A stretch of DNA of 64,000 nt from Takakia lepidozioides (taxonomy: Eukaryota > Streptophyta > Takakiopsida > Takakiales > Takakiaceae), in assembly GCA_030704615.1 (NCBI GenBank), contig CM060733.1, positions 55,740,001 through 55,804,000 of the forward strand, given 5' to 3'. Both the position numbers and the translations under genes were made by a program. Below the pieces are notes generated by a model that did no database searches, was not told where the DNA came from, and saw nothing but the letters and a program-made list of their open reading frames with translations. Of this stretch, positions 42,889 to 53,276 are shown piece after piece. Every line of letters starts with the position of its first letter. The stretch's first letter is position 1.

Positions 42889-43366
42889 AATTGTGAGTGC
42901 GTCGCACTCCAAAATGCCCCAACTCCTCATGGGCATGCCGCACTAACCGTGCATGCTGTGTGGGGTGAGGCACTATCCTCACCCAACCATCCTCCCATAC
43001 TCGGAGCAGGTGTGTCCCCTCCCACTTGAACCTCTTGGCTCGTTGTAGGATCCAATCCCTCTCCTTGGTAGTCACAATGGCTGCCGTGTCTCTAGTACGG
43101 AGGTAGTCCAACACAGCCGAATCCTCATGTATATCTCTGTTACCACCTGGCTCATCACTAGCCTCAGGGTCCTGAGACACTCTGTCTACAGTCATCCCTG
43201 TTGTAGGTCCAACCTGACCTCCCGATGCCAAGATACACAAAAAGGCAGATGCATGCCATCCCGACACCATCTCCTTGTCCGTCTCACCATGCCACCGAGC
43301 TCCAGTGTCATCCTGCTGGCTTGTGTATGGATTGCGACTCAATCCATCCGCATCCTGATTGACCAA
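42889..43366 (-). pseudogene. Element 3 linker and first half of the integrase zinc finger
   Basis: After RNase H: 'GLVNQDADGLSRNPYTSQQD' (start of the linker), then about 100 residues, then 'RDWILQRAKRFKWEGTHLLR', 'RIVPHPTQHARLVRHAHEEL' and 'GHFGVRRTHNLL', the HxxxH half of the HHCC finger. The frame ends at the foreign insertion. Confidence 0.8.
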
Positions 43367-43919
43367 ACCCGGTCAATGCACAACCTGAAAGTCATATTCC
43401 TGGAGTATGAATGCCCACCGTGCAAGCTTCCCCGTAAGCTCCATCAACCACTTGAGTGGTTGGTGATCCGTGACAAGGGTGAAGAGATTGTCGTATAGAT
43501 AGCACCTGAAGTGTGTCACGGACCACACTGCAGCTAAGCATTCTCCCTCATATGAGCTGTACTTAGCCTCTGCAGCGTTGTTCGAGCGCCTAGCATAAGC
43601 CACTACGAACTCTCTTCCCTCATCATCCACCTGTGTGAGCACCGCTCCAAGCCCCAGCATGCTCCAATTCGTATGCAGCTGAAAGGGACGCCCCCTGATA
43701 GGTCGTCTCAGGATAGGCACCGAAGTCAACCTCACCTTGAGATCTTAAAAAGCTCGTTCCTGCTCATCTTCCCACTGCCAATCCTGGTCCACCTTGGTCA
43801 GCTTGGTTAGAGCCTTTGCAATGGCACTAAATCCCTTGACAAACCGTCTATAATAGTTTGCCAACACCATAAAAGCTCGAACTCGGCTCACATCCGTGGG
43901 GCGTGGAATTTGTGCAATG
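43367..43919 (-). pseudogene. Element 3 RNase H and RT C-terminal connection
   Basis: 43919-43745 reads 'AQIPRPTDVSRVRAFMVLAN' and 'YYRRFVKGFSAIAKALTKLT', the RT thumb/connection. After a TAA stop (at about 43745, explainable as CAA to TAA) come 'VPILRRPIRGRPFQLHTNWS', 'MLGLGAVLTQVDDEGREFVV', 'YSSYEGECLAAVWSVTHFRC' and 'FTLVTDHQPLKWLMELTG'. The join to RT is at the element 4 insertion. Confidence 0.87.
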
Positions 43920-44548
43920 TGCCACAGACATAGCCCAAAGGAACTTACCAAGAGTAAATATCAGAAGTTACTAAGTTACCATGTTATTGAAAGTTATCAT
44001 GATTTACCATTATTTACCAAGTTACCGGGAGTTTATCAAATTACCAAGAATAACTTGAAAAACTGCTCAGGAAGCTTCCTTTGGAGGAAACTTCTCCATC
44101 AAGATACCTCCTTTGTTTAAGGAAACTTCTCCATCAAGAAACATTTGTTTAATCTTAGAAACTTCTCCAGCAATAAACCTCTATAGGGGAAGCTTCTTAG
44201 GGAAGCTTATTAGTAGCCAGTATATATAGGAGGCGAGACTGAACACTCTTCAGTCTCGCCAACACCAGTTCAAGCTACTCTTGTTTCCAGTTTCCAGTTT
44301 CCAGTACTCCAGTCCAGTACCCAGTACCCTAGCCCAGTTTCCAGTATCTGGTACTCTAATCCAGTTTCCAGCATTCCAATATTCAAGTCGTGTTCCAATA
44401 TCTTGTATCTTTGTTCATTGTTATAAATATCGCTTTGATTCCTATTTACTCATCGTGCATACGGCCACGCCGACCTTGACTTCTTGTCTAATCTTGTACC
44501 TCTAGTTTGATCTCTTGTTTATGTTCAGTCATGTTCTCGTCCTTGACA
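43920..44548 (+). repeat. Element 4 5' LTR
   Basis: 629 bp, TGCCACAGAC...CCTTGACA. It matches 50451-51090 with scattered substitutions and a few indels (for example an extra TTTCCAGTTTCCAG here and an extra ACCATGATCTATCATGATTT in the right copy). It contains a CCAGTTTCCAGTACT-type short repeat tract at 44283-44380. Confidence 0.93.
44217..44260 (+). promoter_or_regulatory. TATA box and perfect 12-bp hairpin in the element 4 LTR
   Basis: AGTATATATAGG (44218-44230) is a good TATA box. Immediately after it GGCGAGACTGAA - CACTC - TTCAGTCTCGCC (44232-44260) forms a perfect 12-bp stem with a 5-base loop. In the right LTR (50788-50816) one stem base differs. The location suggests the stem lies at or just before the RNA start. 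Confidence 0.65.
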
Positions 44549-44586
44549 GTTTGACGAGACTAAAGTTTGTTCCTTAGTTAGTTAAG

Positions 44587-45618
44587 ATGGAAGGCACATT
44601 TGCGGAAATGGTCGCCACATTGCAGAGTCTTCAGCTCTAGATGCAAGAACTTCGTGCATCTACTGCCCAACTACAAGCTGATCAGTCTCAAGATCTTGGC
44701 AACGCTCTCAATAATTTGCAATAATAAATTTCAGAGTTGAAGGAGTCGAACAATGGATCTTCAACCTTACGAGTCCCTACTACAACAAATCCTACTGCAA
44801 CGGTTCTTCCAAATCTCCAACAGATTACAATGGAACCAAAGGTCAGCATTCCCGAGAAATTTGATGGAACGAGATCGAAGATTTCGAGGTTTTGTTCAAC
44901 AAGTACGATTGTCCCTACGACTACATCCACAACGCTACCCTGATGAAGATATTCAAGTGAGATTTGTGTGTACCCTTCTATCAGACACTGCCCTATCTTG
45001 GTTTGCACCGCTATTAGAGAAAAATTCGCATTTACTATACAATTTTGAAGCGTTCATGTCCGAGTTCACTGCAACGTTTGGAGAGAATGATAGAGAGAGA
45101 GAGTTGCAGAGACAAAGATGTGAAATCTTCGACAAGGAGCACGTCCAGCTTCCGTTTATGCTGCCGAATTTCGACAACTTGCGTGCGACCTCGACTGCAA
45201 TGAGAAGAGCCTCATTAGTCAGTTTTGCTGTGGCCTAAAAGAGGATGTAAAAGATTTGTTGCTGATAATGCCAAACGTGAGTACACTGAGCGAATTCATC
45301 ACCCAAGTCATTGCATGCGATAATCGTTTGTTCGAAAGACGTCAAGAGAAACGATCTGGATGGTCGACGACGCACCATGCCGCTGCTACTATGGCACCAA
45401 ATACAACGATCCATCAGACATCCGGTAATGATCATATGCAGATTGATGCTGTCCGATTCAAGCCATTGACGCGACGGCGCTCGAATAGATTTTGCCTTTA
45501 TTGCGGAGAAGATGATCACATAGCATTAAACTGCCCCAACAAGAGAAGATTTAAAACTCGGGGCACAACTCAAGTGTTCGATACGAGGAGGTCGGAAAAC
45601 AAAGATGTCCAGTCATAG
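44587..45618 (+). pseudogene. Element 4 gag
   Basis: Starts 'MEGTFAEMVATLQSLQL', then a TAG (CAG to TAG fits). The frame continues to 'EPKVSIPEKFDGTRSK', and after a one-base frame change near 44880 to 'VRLSLRLHPQRYPDEDIQVR' and 'LSWFAPLLEKNSHLLYNFEA', a gypsy Gag capsid core. A single CCHC knuckle 'CLYCGEDDHIALNC' lies at 45499-45540. Confidence 0.82.
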
Positions 45619-45626
45619 TAGGGACC

Positions 45627-46230
45627 ATGCGGCTGGACGCCCCAAATTCCTCACCAAAAAAATGTCTCTTTCTACCTCCAGACCCTGTATCTTGTTTCAC
45701 AGTTCCAGTAAAGATCAGAATGCAAAATCGAGATATCTCCGTAGAAGCACTTTTGGACTCGGGCGTTTCAGCGTGTTTTATTGACAAAAACTTTGCGAAG
45801 CAACACAATTTAACGCTCGTAAAAAAGAAATTTTCGGCTCCTGTTGAAGTCATCGATGGACGACCGTTAGCTTCAGGAAATATTGACCATGAAACTCGAC
45901 CCCTTGAAGTGAAGCTTAAAAATCAAGCATCACAGATTGTTTTCAACGTCATCAAGTCTCCAACGAATCTTGTGATCCTTGGACTTCCCTGGTTTGTACT
46001 TCATAATCCTGACATCGACTGGCGATCACGAAAAATTTCGGCAAGACAAAAATGCAAAAGTACCAAAGGTATTCAACCCTTGTTTCTTGGAGCTAGAGCC
46101 TTCATGAGAGCTACAAAGAAAGACGCGACATTTGCACTTTATGCGACTCCAATCAAAACCACAACAGACCAAGGTACTTCGACATTACCCACTCAATATC
46201 AAGATTTCAAGGATGTCTTCGAGAAGAAAA
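45627..46230 (+). pseudogene. Element 4 aspartic protease
   Basis: 'ISVEALLDSGVSACFIDKNF' gives the DSG active site, followed by 'SPTNLVILGLPWFVLHNPDI', the usual C-terminal block of chromovirus proteases. Open to 46427, with the RT start in another frame. Confidence 0.8.
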
Positions 46231-47100
46231 ATGCAGATATGTTGCCAGAACATCGACCTTATGATTGTACAATTGAGTGCAAAAAGGAGCTCAACCACCA
46301 TTTGGCCCGATCTACAATTTATCTCAGACGGAGCTGGCTGCTTTACGCGAATACATTGATGAAAATTTGTCAAAGAATTTCATTCGACATTCGAAATCAC
46401 CCGCGGGAGCACCTATCTTATTTGTGAAGAATAAGGACGGATCGTTACGTGACTATCGTGGACTCAACAAAGTCACAACTAAAAATCGTTATCCGTTGCC
46501 GCTGATTTCTGGGCTTCTCGACCAACTGGGACGAGCGAAGATTTTCACCAAAATTGACTTGAGAGGAGCTTACAACCTTGTACGAATAAAAGAAAGAGAC
46601 GAATGGAAGACTGTTTTTTGCACAAGGTACGGACATTTTGAATACAGTGTTATGCCTTTCGGTCTTACAAATGCTCCAGCAATTTTTCAACACATGATGA
46701 ATGACATCTTTTGAGAATTTTTAGATGACTTTGTAGTCATCTATTTGGACGACATTTTGATATTTTCACAGAATGAAGAAGAACATGGTCGCCATGTACG
46801 CCTTGTCCTTGATAAATTGAGGGAAAAAGAACTATATGCCAAGTTAGAAAAATGTCTTTTCCACCAATCTGCAGTCGAATTTTTGGGCTACATTATTTCC
46901 GACAAAGGCGTCTTTATGGATCAGAAGAAAATACAAACCATCATCGAGTGGATTAAACCAACTTCGGTCCGAGATGTACAATGTTTTCTAGGATTTGCAA
47001 ATTTCTATAGAATCTTCATCAATGATTACTCCAAAATTGCTGCACCATTGACACGACTCACAGGGAAGGACAAATTTGTATGGAACGAGAAGGCTGACCA
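46231..47100 (+). pseudogene. Element 4 reverse transcriptase
   Basis: '[20 protein letters not shown]', '[20 protein letters not shown]', '[20 protein letters not shown]', '[20 protein letters not shown]', a TGA at about 46712 (CGA to TGA fits), then 'FVVIYLDDILIFSQNEEEHG' with intact YLDD, and 'FLGYIISDKGVFMD'. A frameshift near 46330 separates it from protease. Confidence 0.88.
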
Positions 47101-47560
47101 AGCATTTGAAAGGCTGAAGCAGACATTTACAACGGCTCCAATACTGGTACATGCAGACCCATCTAAACCATTCTTTTTGGAAGCAGATGCATCGGACTTT
47201 GCACTTGGCGCAGTACTCTTTCAATACGGTACAGATGGCCGACTTCATCCTGTTGGTTTTTACTCTCGCAAATTTTCCGCTGCGGAGATCAATTATGAAA
47301 TCCGTGACAAAGAACTTCTAGCGATTATTGATGCTTTTGAGGAGTGACGTCATCTATTGGAGGGAACTAAACATCAGGTCACAGTCTATACCGATCACAA
47401 AAACCTCGAGTATTTTATGAGTGCTCGTGTTTTGAATCGATGTCAAGCGAGATAGAGTATGTCACTAGCAAGGTTTGATTTTGTTATTACCTACCGTCCT
47501 GGACATCTTCAAGGAAAACCAGATGCTCTTTCTCGACGATCGTATCTTGTGCCAAAAGAA
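47100..47560 (+). pseudogene. Element 4 RNase H
   Basis: 'FFLEADASDFALGAVLFQYG', 'FSAAEINYEIRDKELLAIID', then TGA at 47345 (TGG to TGA fits), '[20 protein letters not shown]', TAG near 47454 (TGG to TAG fits), and 'FVITYRPGHLQGKPDALSRR'. Confidence 0.86.
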
Positions 47561-48920
47561 GGGGATGCAACTTTTGACCAACAGAAATCCATCATCTTGA
47601 AACCAACAAATCTCCAAGTGAATATGCTATCTATGTCCACCTATGACGATGTAGAGATCATAAAGGAGATTCAGAAAGCACTGAAGAGCGACCAATTTGC
47701 TACGACACTACAAAGTCAACTAAATTGACCTCGAGATAACCCACATGTTACAAACGACTTCGAATTCAAAGATGGTTTACTTTATTTCAAGGGACTTCTG
47801 TATGTACCTCCAGGACCTACACGACTTCGAATTCTTCAAACATGTCATGATTTTCCGGCTGCATGACATTTCGGCTTCAACAAAACAATGGAATTGATAT
47901 CCAGTGACTATTGGTGGCCGCAGATGTGGAAATTCGTGATTTTTTTTTATAAAATCTTGCGACACGTGTGCTAGAGCGAAGGGACCACGACATCGACCTT
48001 ACGGCCTCCTGCAACCATTACCCATTCCCAATGGTCCATGGTCGTCCGTGTTTATGGATTTTATTACAGACCTTCCAATTTCCAAGACCACCGATTCAAT
48101 CCTTGTTATTGTCGATCGTTTTACAAAGATGACACATTTCATTCCATGTAATAAGACGGTCACCGGCGAGGAAACTGCAAGACTCTTCCTCAATAATATC
48201 TACCGCATTCATGGACTCCCGAAGGACATCATATCTGATCGAGGACCACAGATCATATCAAATTTCTGGAGGGGATTATTTCACATATTGGATATTAAGA
48301 TCAATCTCTCTACAGCTAATCATCCACAAACTGATGGTCAAACCAAACGCGTAAACCAGATTTTGGAGCAGTATCTTCGTTGTACGATAAATTATCACCA
48401 AGATAATTAGACGGACCTTCTGTCATTAGCTGAGTTTGCCTATAACAACACTATATATTCTTTGACCAAGCAAACTCCATTTTTCTCCAATTATGGTCAT
48501 CATCCTCGAGCAAACCCTTTCCACATGAAGACTGTTGGAAGCCCTGTTGCAAAAAACTTGCTACTCAACTTGCTATGATTCACAAGGAGCTTACATTTCA
48601 CCTCGCAGAAGCTCAAAAACAATACAAGGAGTATGCATATCAACATCATCAACTCCAACCCCAGTTCAAGGTCGGAGAACGTGTGTGGCTTCTTCGACGG
48701 GATATAAAAACCTCGCGACCATCAAGGAAGTTGGATTATCAACGCCTGGGACCATTCAAAATCATTCGACAAATAAATCCGGTCAGTTTTCGGTTTGAAC
48801 TCCCACGAAGTATGCACATCTATCCAGTCTTTCATGTTTCATTATTTGAGTTGTATCATCCATCGAATATTCCAGGGAGAGTCTCCATACCACCTCTGTC
48901 GCACACCTCACTTCGGTAAA
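47561..48920 (+). pseudogene. Element 4 integrase
   Basis: The N-terminal zinc region is damaged (47850-47990). The catalytic core reads 'WSSVFMDFITDLPISK' (48035-48080), 'GLPKDIISDRGPQIISNFWR' and 'LSTANHPQTDGQTKRVNQIL', where the catalytic Glu position reads Lys (TKR instead of TER). A TAG at about 48408 (TGG to TAG fits) follows. The C-terminal module includes 'FKVGERVWLLRRDIKTSRPS', 'YQRLGPFKIIRQINPVSFRF' and 'HIYPVFHVSLFELYHPS', a GPY/F-like domain. Confidence 0.87.
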
Positions 48921-48924
48921 CTCC

Positions 48925-49615
48925 CCTTCAAGTTATAGTTACTCGCTTTGATGCGCGCGCCTGACTCCCAACCCGGCCACTGGGCCAACTTGGAGCTTCG
49001 GCTGCTCACCGGGACATAACGGTCCCCCTTCGCTTCCCTCTGAAACCCTCCACCTAATTGGGACTAGGAGAATTCCCTTTGGTAGATGACAGTCCGGAAT
49101 AGCTCCCCACTCTTTGGTCGCTTTCCGGCTCGCTCGCTTACTCACTAGTTTTTGGTCACCAACGGGCTTGCACCGTTCTCGGGGTTACTACTCCCTATAT
49201 ATACTTCTGTAGCTGTCCGTGGGGGTTTCACAACCAGCCATGCCATTTTATGGCGAACCACCACGAAGACCCTCGATTCCCGGTGGTGAGTCGCGGTGAG
49301 TCTTGGCCCGCTCACCACGGCCCCTATGGACCGTGATGAGTCCCAAGACTCCCCACGACTCCCACCACGAGGTCTCCACCCCCGTGGTGAGTCCTATGCC
49401 ACCCCCACTAAGTCCCACTAAGCTACCACCCCTTGTGGAGCCACCCCCACCGCAACCCGGTGTGCGGGGCTCCACCTAGTGAGCGCCTCCGCCTCCTTGA
49501 GTGCCTTGGGCACTCAAGGGTGCTTCAGCCCCCGTACCTATCGCTGCTACTGCCCCCACCACAGGGGCAACCCCTCTTGTGTCCCGACCTCCCTGCTCTC
49601 AAGGCAAAGGGCCGC
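48925..49615. repeat. GC-rich ~690-bp insert of unknown origin inside element 4
   Basis: Separates the integrase C-terminus ('PPLSHTSLR') from the chromodomain ('PPIKVNQEIEYEVDEV'), which are normally close together. It is GC-richer than its surroundings. It has a TATA-like CTCCCTATATATACTT at about 49190 and many GTGGTGAGTC/GACTCACCAC-like motifs at 49280-49420. No protein recognised. Ends and target duplication could not be fixed. Confidence 0.5.
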
Positions 49616-49840
49616 GACAACCTCCACCAATCAAAGTCAATCAGGAAATTGAGTATGAAGTCGATGAAGTCCTAGACTCTCACATCAAGTATAAACGTCT
49701 TGAGTATTCCGTACATTGGAAAGGCTATGATATCAGCGAACGAACGTGAGAACCTTCATCCAACCTCGCCAATGCATCTGACAAAGTCCAAGAGTTTCAT
49801 CAACGATATCCAGCTAAGCCCCGAGCTACACGTCAATAAG
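49616..49840 (+). pseudogene. Element 4 integrase chromodomain
   Basis: 'EIEYEVDEVLDSHIKYKRLE', 'YSVHWKGYDISERT', a stop where Trp is expected (TGG to TGA), then 'EPSSNLANASDKVQEFHQRY'. This is the canonical chromodomain pattern (Y.V..ILD......YLVKWKGY....TWEP..NL....), which binds methylated histone tails and guides chromovirus integration. Confidence 0.9.
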
Positions 49841-50450
49841 ACGTCACAACGATGATGTCAGCCAAGTTAGCTTCAAAATTAAGACTCCACATTCAATGTA
49901 CCTGATACACACTAAGGAGAGAAGAGCACCACACATCAGTATATATAGCTACACTTCCAGCACTTCCAGCACTCTTGCATTTTGTATTGGCAGTATGGAG
50001 TCACAGGAACCAGATACATTGGAGTTGTTGCTTACCCAGCTACCAGATCAGTCGTTCCGACTCTCACGACCTTCAACATCACGCCGACGTTCTTGAGACG
50101 ATGGGTCATCAATGCAACGCGTACTTCCTCGTCTGGACCCCGTACGACGATAAGTGGAGCCTATTCGAAGTCTGATAATTTTGTTGGAGGTTGAGACTTC
50201 GGACCCAAAGGGCAACGAAATCATGTTTGAAGGCAGCTTCGAAAATCAGAACGCTCAAATCACTGCGTGGTCCCAAGTTCAAGGTGTTGGACACTATCGA
50301 TGGTGCAGGGACCTATAAATCATTTGACTCAAGAACAAAGAGCCGAATACTTGGCAAGTACCATTCGCCGGATTTTGGATTTTCTCCAACTCTAAGCAAG
50401 TCCAAGATTTTACCGCTCCTCGAGGGACTCGGCGTTAGAAGAGGGGGTGA
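49841..50450 (+). other. Element 4 3' untranslated region and polypurine tract
   Basis: About 590 bp without a recognisable protein. It ends in TTAGAAGAGGGGGTGA (50435-50450), a polypurine tract directly before the 3' LTR. Confidence 0.7.
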
Positions 50451-51090
50451 TGTCACAGACATAGCCCAAGGGAACTTACCAGGAGTTAATAAGTTACTAA
50501 GTTACCATGTTACCGAAAGTTATCATGATTTACCGTAATATACCATGATCTATCATGATTTACCATTACTTACCAAGTTACTGGGAGTTTATCAAATTAC
50601 CAAGAGTAACTTGGAAAACTGCTCAGGAAGCTTTCTTTGGAGGAAACTTCTCCATCAAGATACCTCCTTTGTTTAAGGAAGCTTCTCCATCAAGAAACAT
50701 TTGTTTAATCTTGGAAACTTTTCCAGCAAGAAACCTCCATAGGGGAAGCTTCTTAGGGAAGCTTCTTAGTAGCCAGTATATATAGGAGGCGAGACAGAAC
50801 ACTCTTCAGTCTCGCCAACACTAGTTCAAGCTACTCCAGTTTCTAGTACTCCAGTCCAGTTCCCAGTACCCTAGCCCAGTTTCCAGTATCTGGTACTCCA
50901 GTCTAGTTTCCAGCATTCCAATATTCAAGTCGTGTTCTAATATCTTGTACCAATGTTCATTGTTATAAATATCGCTTTGATTCCTATTTACTCATCCTGC
51001 ATACGGCCACGCCGACCTTGACTTCTTGCCTAGTCTTGTACCTCTAGTCTGATCTCTTGTTTGTGTTCAGTCATGTTCTCGTCCTTGACA
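50451..51090 (+). repeat. Element 4 3' LTR
   Basis: 640 bp, TGTCACAGAC...CCTTGACA, followed by the target duplication CAATG. It contains the same TATA box and, with one mismatch, the same hairpin as the 5' LTR. Confidence 0.93.
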
Positions 51091-51095
51091 CAATG

Positions 51096-51971
51096 GCCTC
51101 TACCTTAGTCTGCTGTACCCCCAATCCTCCAGGATATATCATGTGACCCAGATACTCAATCTGGTTGTGGAAAAACTTGCACTTCCCCGGATGCAACTTC
51201 AATCCGTGCACTCTCAAGCGCTTCAATACCATCTGAAGGTATCTCTCATGCTCCTCCACCGTAGCACTAAAGATGATGATGTTATCTATGTAGCACCGAA
51301 CAAAGTCCACCCCTACTAGAATCGTATTCATGACTCTCTGAAACTCTACAGGAGCATTCTTAAGCCCAAATGGTAAGAACTGCCACTGATATAGGCAATC
51401 CTTGCCATGCTCATTGATCCCCCAGAATGCCGTCTTCTGCTTGTGTGCCTCCTTGATCGGCAACTGGTGATATCTGGATCGTAAATCCAAAGTGCTAAAG
51501 ACCTTCGCATGCCCGATGGCATCAAAGATCTCATCTGGTGTTGGCATGGCATACTTATTGGACTTGGTCTGACGATTTACAGGCCGGTAATCACCGCACA
51601 TACATCTCTCCGTCCAATTGCCATAGACATCCTTCTTGGCTGGCATCACTGTGGCTGAAGCATCCTCTCCACTAGAGAGCTCCACCAAACTTGTCTCCTA
51701 GAGATCTTGAGTCCTCATCTGAATCAAAGACCTCTCCATGTCACTGTATCTATAGGGTCTCCGAAAGATTGGCGTGTCAGTGGCCAACTCAATACGGATC
51801 TCTCGACCCTTCAGTGCTCCCAAGTCCTTCAAACTGAAGGCAAAGCAATTCCTGTAAGCCCTCAGGAACCGCCGTATACGTCGTCTCTCTCCTCCGGTGA
51901 CAATGGGTCGAATGTCAGGCTTCCAATTATCCTCCGTAACTGTAACCTTAAGTCCAGTGGGCTTAGAGGTA
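51096..51971 (-). pseudogene. Element 3 reverse transcriptase (N-terminal and catalytic part)
   Basis: 'FSLKDLGALKGREIRIELAT' and 'DTPIFRRPYRYSDMERSLIQ' precede a TAG at about 51697. Then 'VELSSGEDASATVMPAKKDV', 'CGDYRPVNRQTKSNKYAMPT', 'LDLRSRYHQLPIKEAHKQKT' and 'LPFGLKNAPVEFQRVMNTIL'. The catalytic box reads 'RCYIDNIIIFSATVEEHERY': YIDN rather than YxDD, with the codon at 51281-51283 explainable as GAC to AAC. 'FFHNQIEYLGHMIYPGGLGV' follows. Interrupted at 51096 by element 4. Confidence 0.9.
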
Positions 51972-52259
51972 GAGGACGCGTCCAGTGGTTGTTATGTTGC
52001 AACCTCTTGAGCAGTACTCCCTACCTGCTCAGTCAATGACAAGGCCTCATCTTGCCCCATCATCTCATCCTCGAGGACTTCCTCAACCCGAGAAAAATCC
52101 CCAACCTCATCCATCACTGCCACCTTGGCTGCCAACTCCCTCTGAACCTCGAGCACCTCCCACGTGTGCCATGGATGCCTGCACCCCGTGGTCCTCACAT
52201 GCTCGCCCCCACTCACTGCCTGTACCGTCTCGGTAGGCAGAGAGACCAGCGAGGAAAGT
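51972..52259 (-). pseudogene. Element 3 linker between methyltransferase and RT
   Basis: Same frame as the methyltransferase C-terminus and RT. Acidic, with 'WEVLEVQRELAAKVAVMDEV' and 'VEEVLEDEMMGQDEALSLTE', possibly a short helix, ending at a TAG at about 51990. No known domain. Confidence 0.6.
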
Positions 52260-53276
52260 GTACTTCGCACTCTGCGTTGCTCAGCCATAGCCAAGCTGAT
52301 AATCCAGGTCAAGCAATTGAGATCCATTGCTTGCCCCAACACCTGACGACGTGATGCCTCAGAAAAATAAGACACAACCGTGGTCCCAGTGGAAAAACCC
52401 ATAGCCCGCTCTCGCTCGTCGGCATTAGGCTCCACTAATTGATGCAACTAAGCATCCCACAGGAGGCCAGGTCCACTATCCCGGAAAGCATGCGATCCTG
52501 GGAAGCTGATCAGTGTAGATAGTGCTGCTCGTGGTTGACCAACCTTGTTGACCACTGCCAAAGGCGAACGGTCATCGTGTCTCACACGCTGAGACTGCCT
52601 CCTTGTGTCTAGAATGCTATCCATTGTGAGGTGTGCTGGTCGTTGCACCCCATCAAATGCACGCTTGAGCAGTGCGGGTGACATCAAGTTAATCCACCAT
52701 AACCGTGGACAATGAGCCCGTGACCCCACTGCAGCTGCATCCAGCAACACTGCTGACCCAAACCACGACCGGACTTGATGCACACTGGCCATCACCCTGG
52801 CCCGAGAATCGCCCATCAGTGGCACATTCTCCAAGATGTATGCTGGAGATACAGCTTGATGAAGCTGCAAGTGACGCATACCCGCACCATCTCCCAAAAC
52901 AGACCCGACCTCGAGTCTCGCAATCCATTGCCATGCCCGGCTGATGAATGCCCTTGGCACGGCCAACCTGCCACTACCAAATCAATGGAGCCAACCCGCT
53001 CCAAATCCTGTGCCCCCAGCAACGACATGTCTGCTGATATCCACGAACTGCAGACACCGGCAACAACTCAGGGTACTGCTGCACCAACTAAGCAACATGA
53101 CGAAGTGAAACGCGTCGTGCAATCTCATCCCTCTCTACATACAGGTAACGCTGAACTAGTACACCTGCCTGTAACACAACAGCCAATCCGGTGCTGATCC
53201 CGCCAAACAAGTCCAGAAGACAAATGCCTTCATCCGGACACTCCCACACAATAGGTGTGGTGTCCAATGGAGACAA
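52260..53276 (-). pseudogene. C5 cytosine DNA methyltransferase domain within element 3, between protease and RT
   Basis: Would transfer a methyl group from SAM to cytosine C5 in DNA. Motifs in the correct order on the - strand: I, 'LLDLFGGISTGLAVVLQAG' (about 53220-53160), then an acidic 'YVERDE'; IV, 'DLVVAGWPCQGHSSAGHG' with the catalytic PCQ Cys (codon 52959-52957), then 'GLRDSRSGLFWEMVR'; VI, 'AYILENVPLMG' with ENV (about 52831); VIII, 'DAAAVGSRAHCPRLWW'; IX-like, 'VEPNADERERAMGFSTGTT'; X, 'RRQVLGQAMDLNCLTW' (about 52342-52300). The span of ~330 residues suits a catalytic core. The GIxTGL motif I and RxxRLWW-like block recall DNMT3/DRM-type enzymes. Damage: TAG at 53088, frame changes near 53030 and 52910, and TAG at 52448. 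From about 52910 on, the frame equals that of RT. Confidence 0.88.

Larger units (their letters stand above)
43920..51090 (+). mobile_element. Element 4: 7.2 kb chromodomain-type Ty3/gypsy retrotransposon (chromovirus)
   Basis: Direct LTRs 43920-44548 and 50451-51090 with TG...CA ends, flanked by the 5-bp duplication CAATG (43915-43919 and 51091-51095). On the + strand: gag, protease, RT, RNase H, integrase and chromodomain. It is inserted in element 3 between RT and the RT connection/RNase H. All domains are present but broken by stops. Confidence 0.93.

Noticed and set aside
49248-49475. Gly-rich - strand ORF in the GC-rich insert
   Set aside because: Composition follows the repeated GTGGTGAGTC-like DNA motif; no domain and no conserved start.
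52260-53276. Methyltransferase as a host gene interrupted by the retroelement
   Set aside because: No introns, flanked immediately by the element's protease and RT, and the C-terminal half is in the RT frame.
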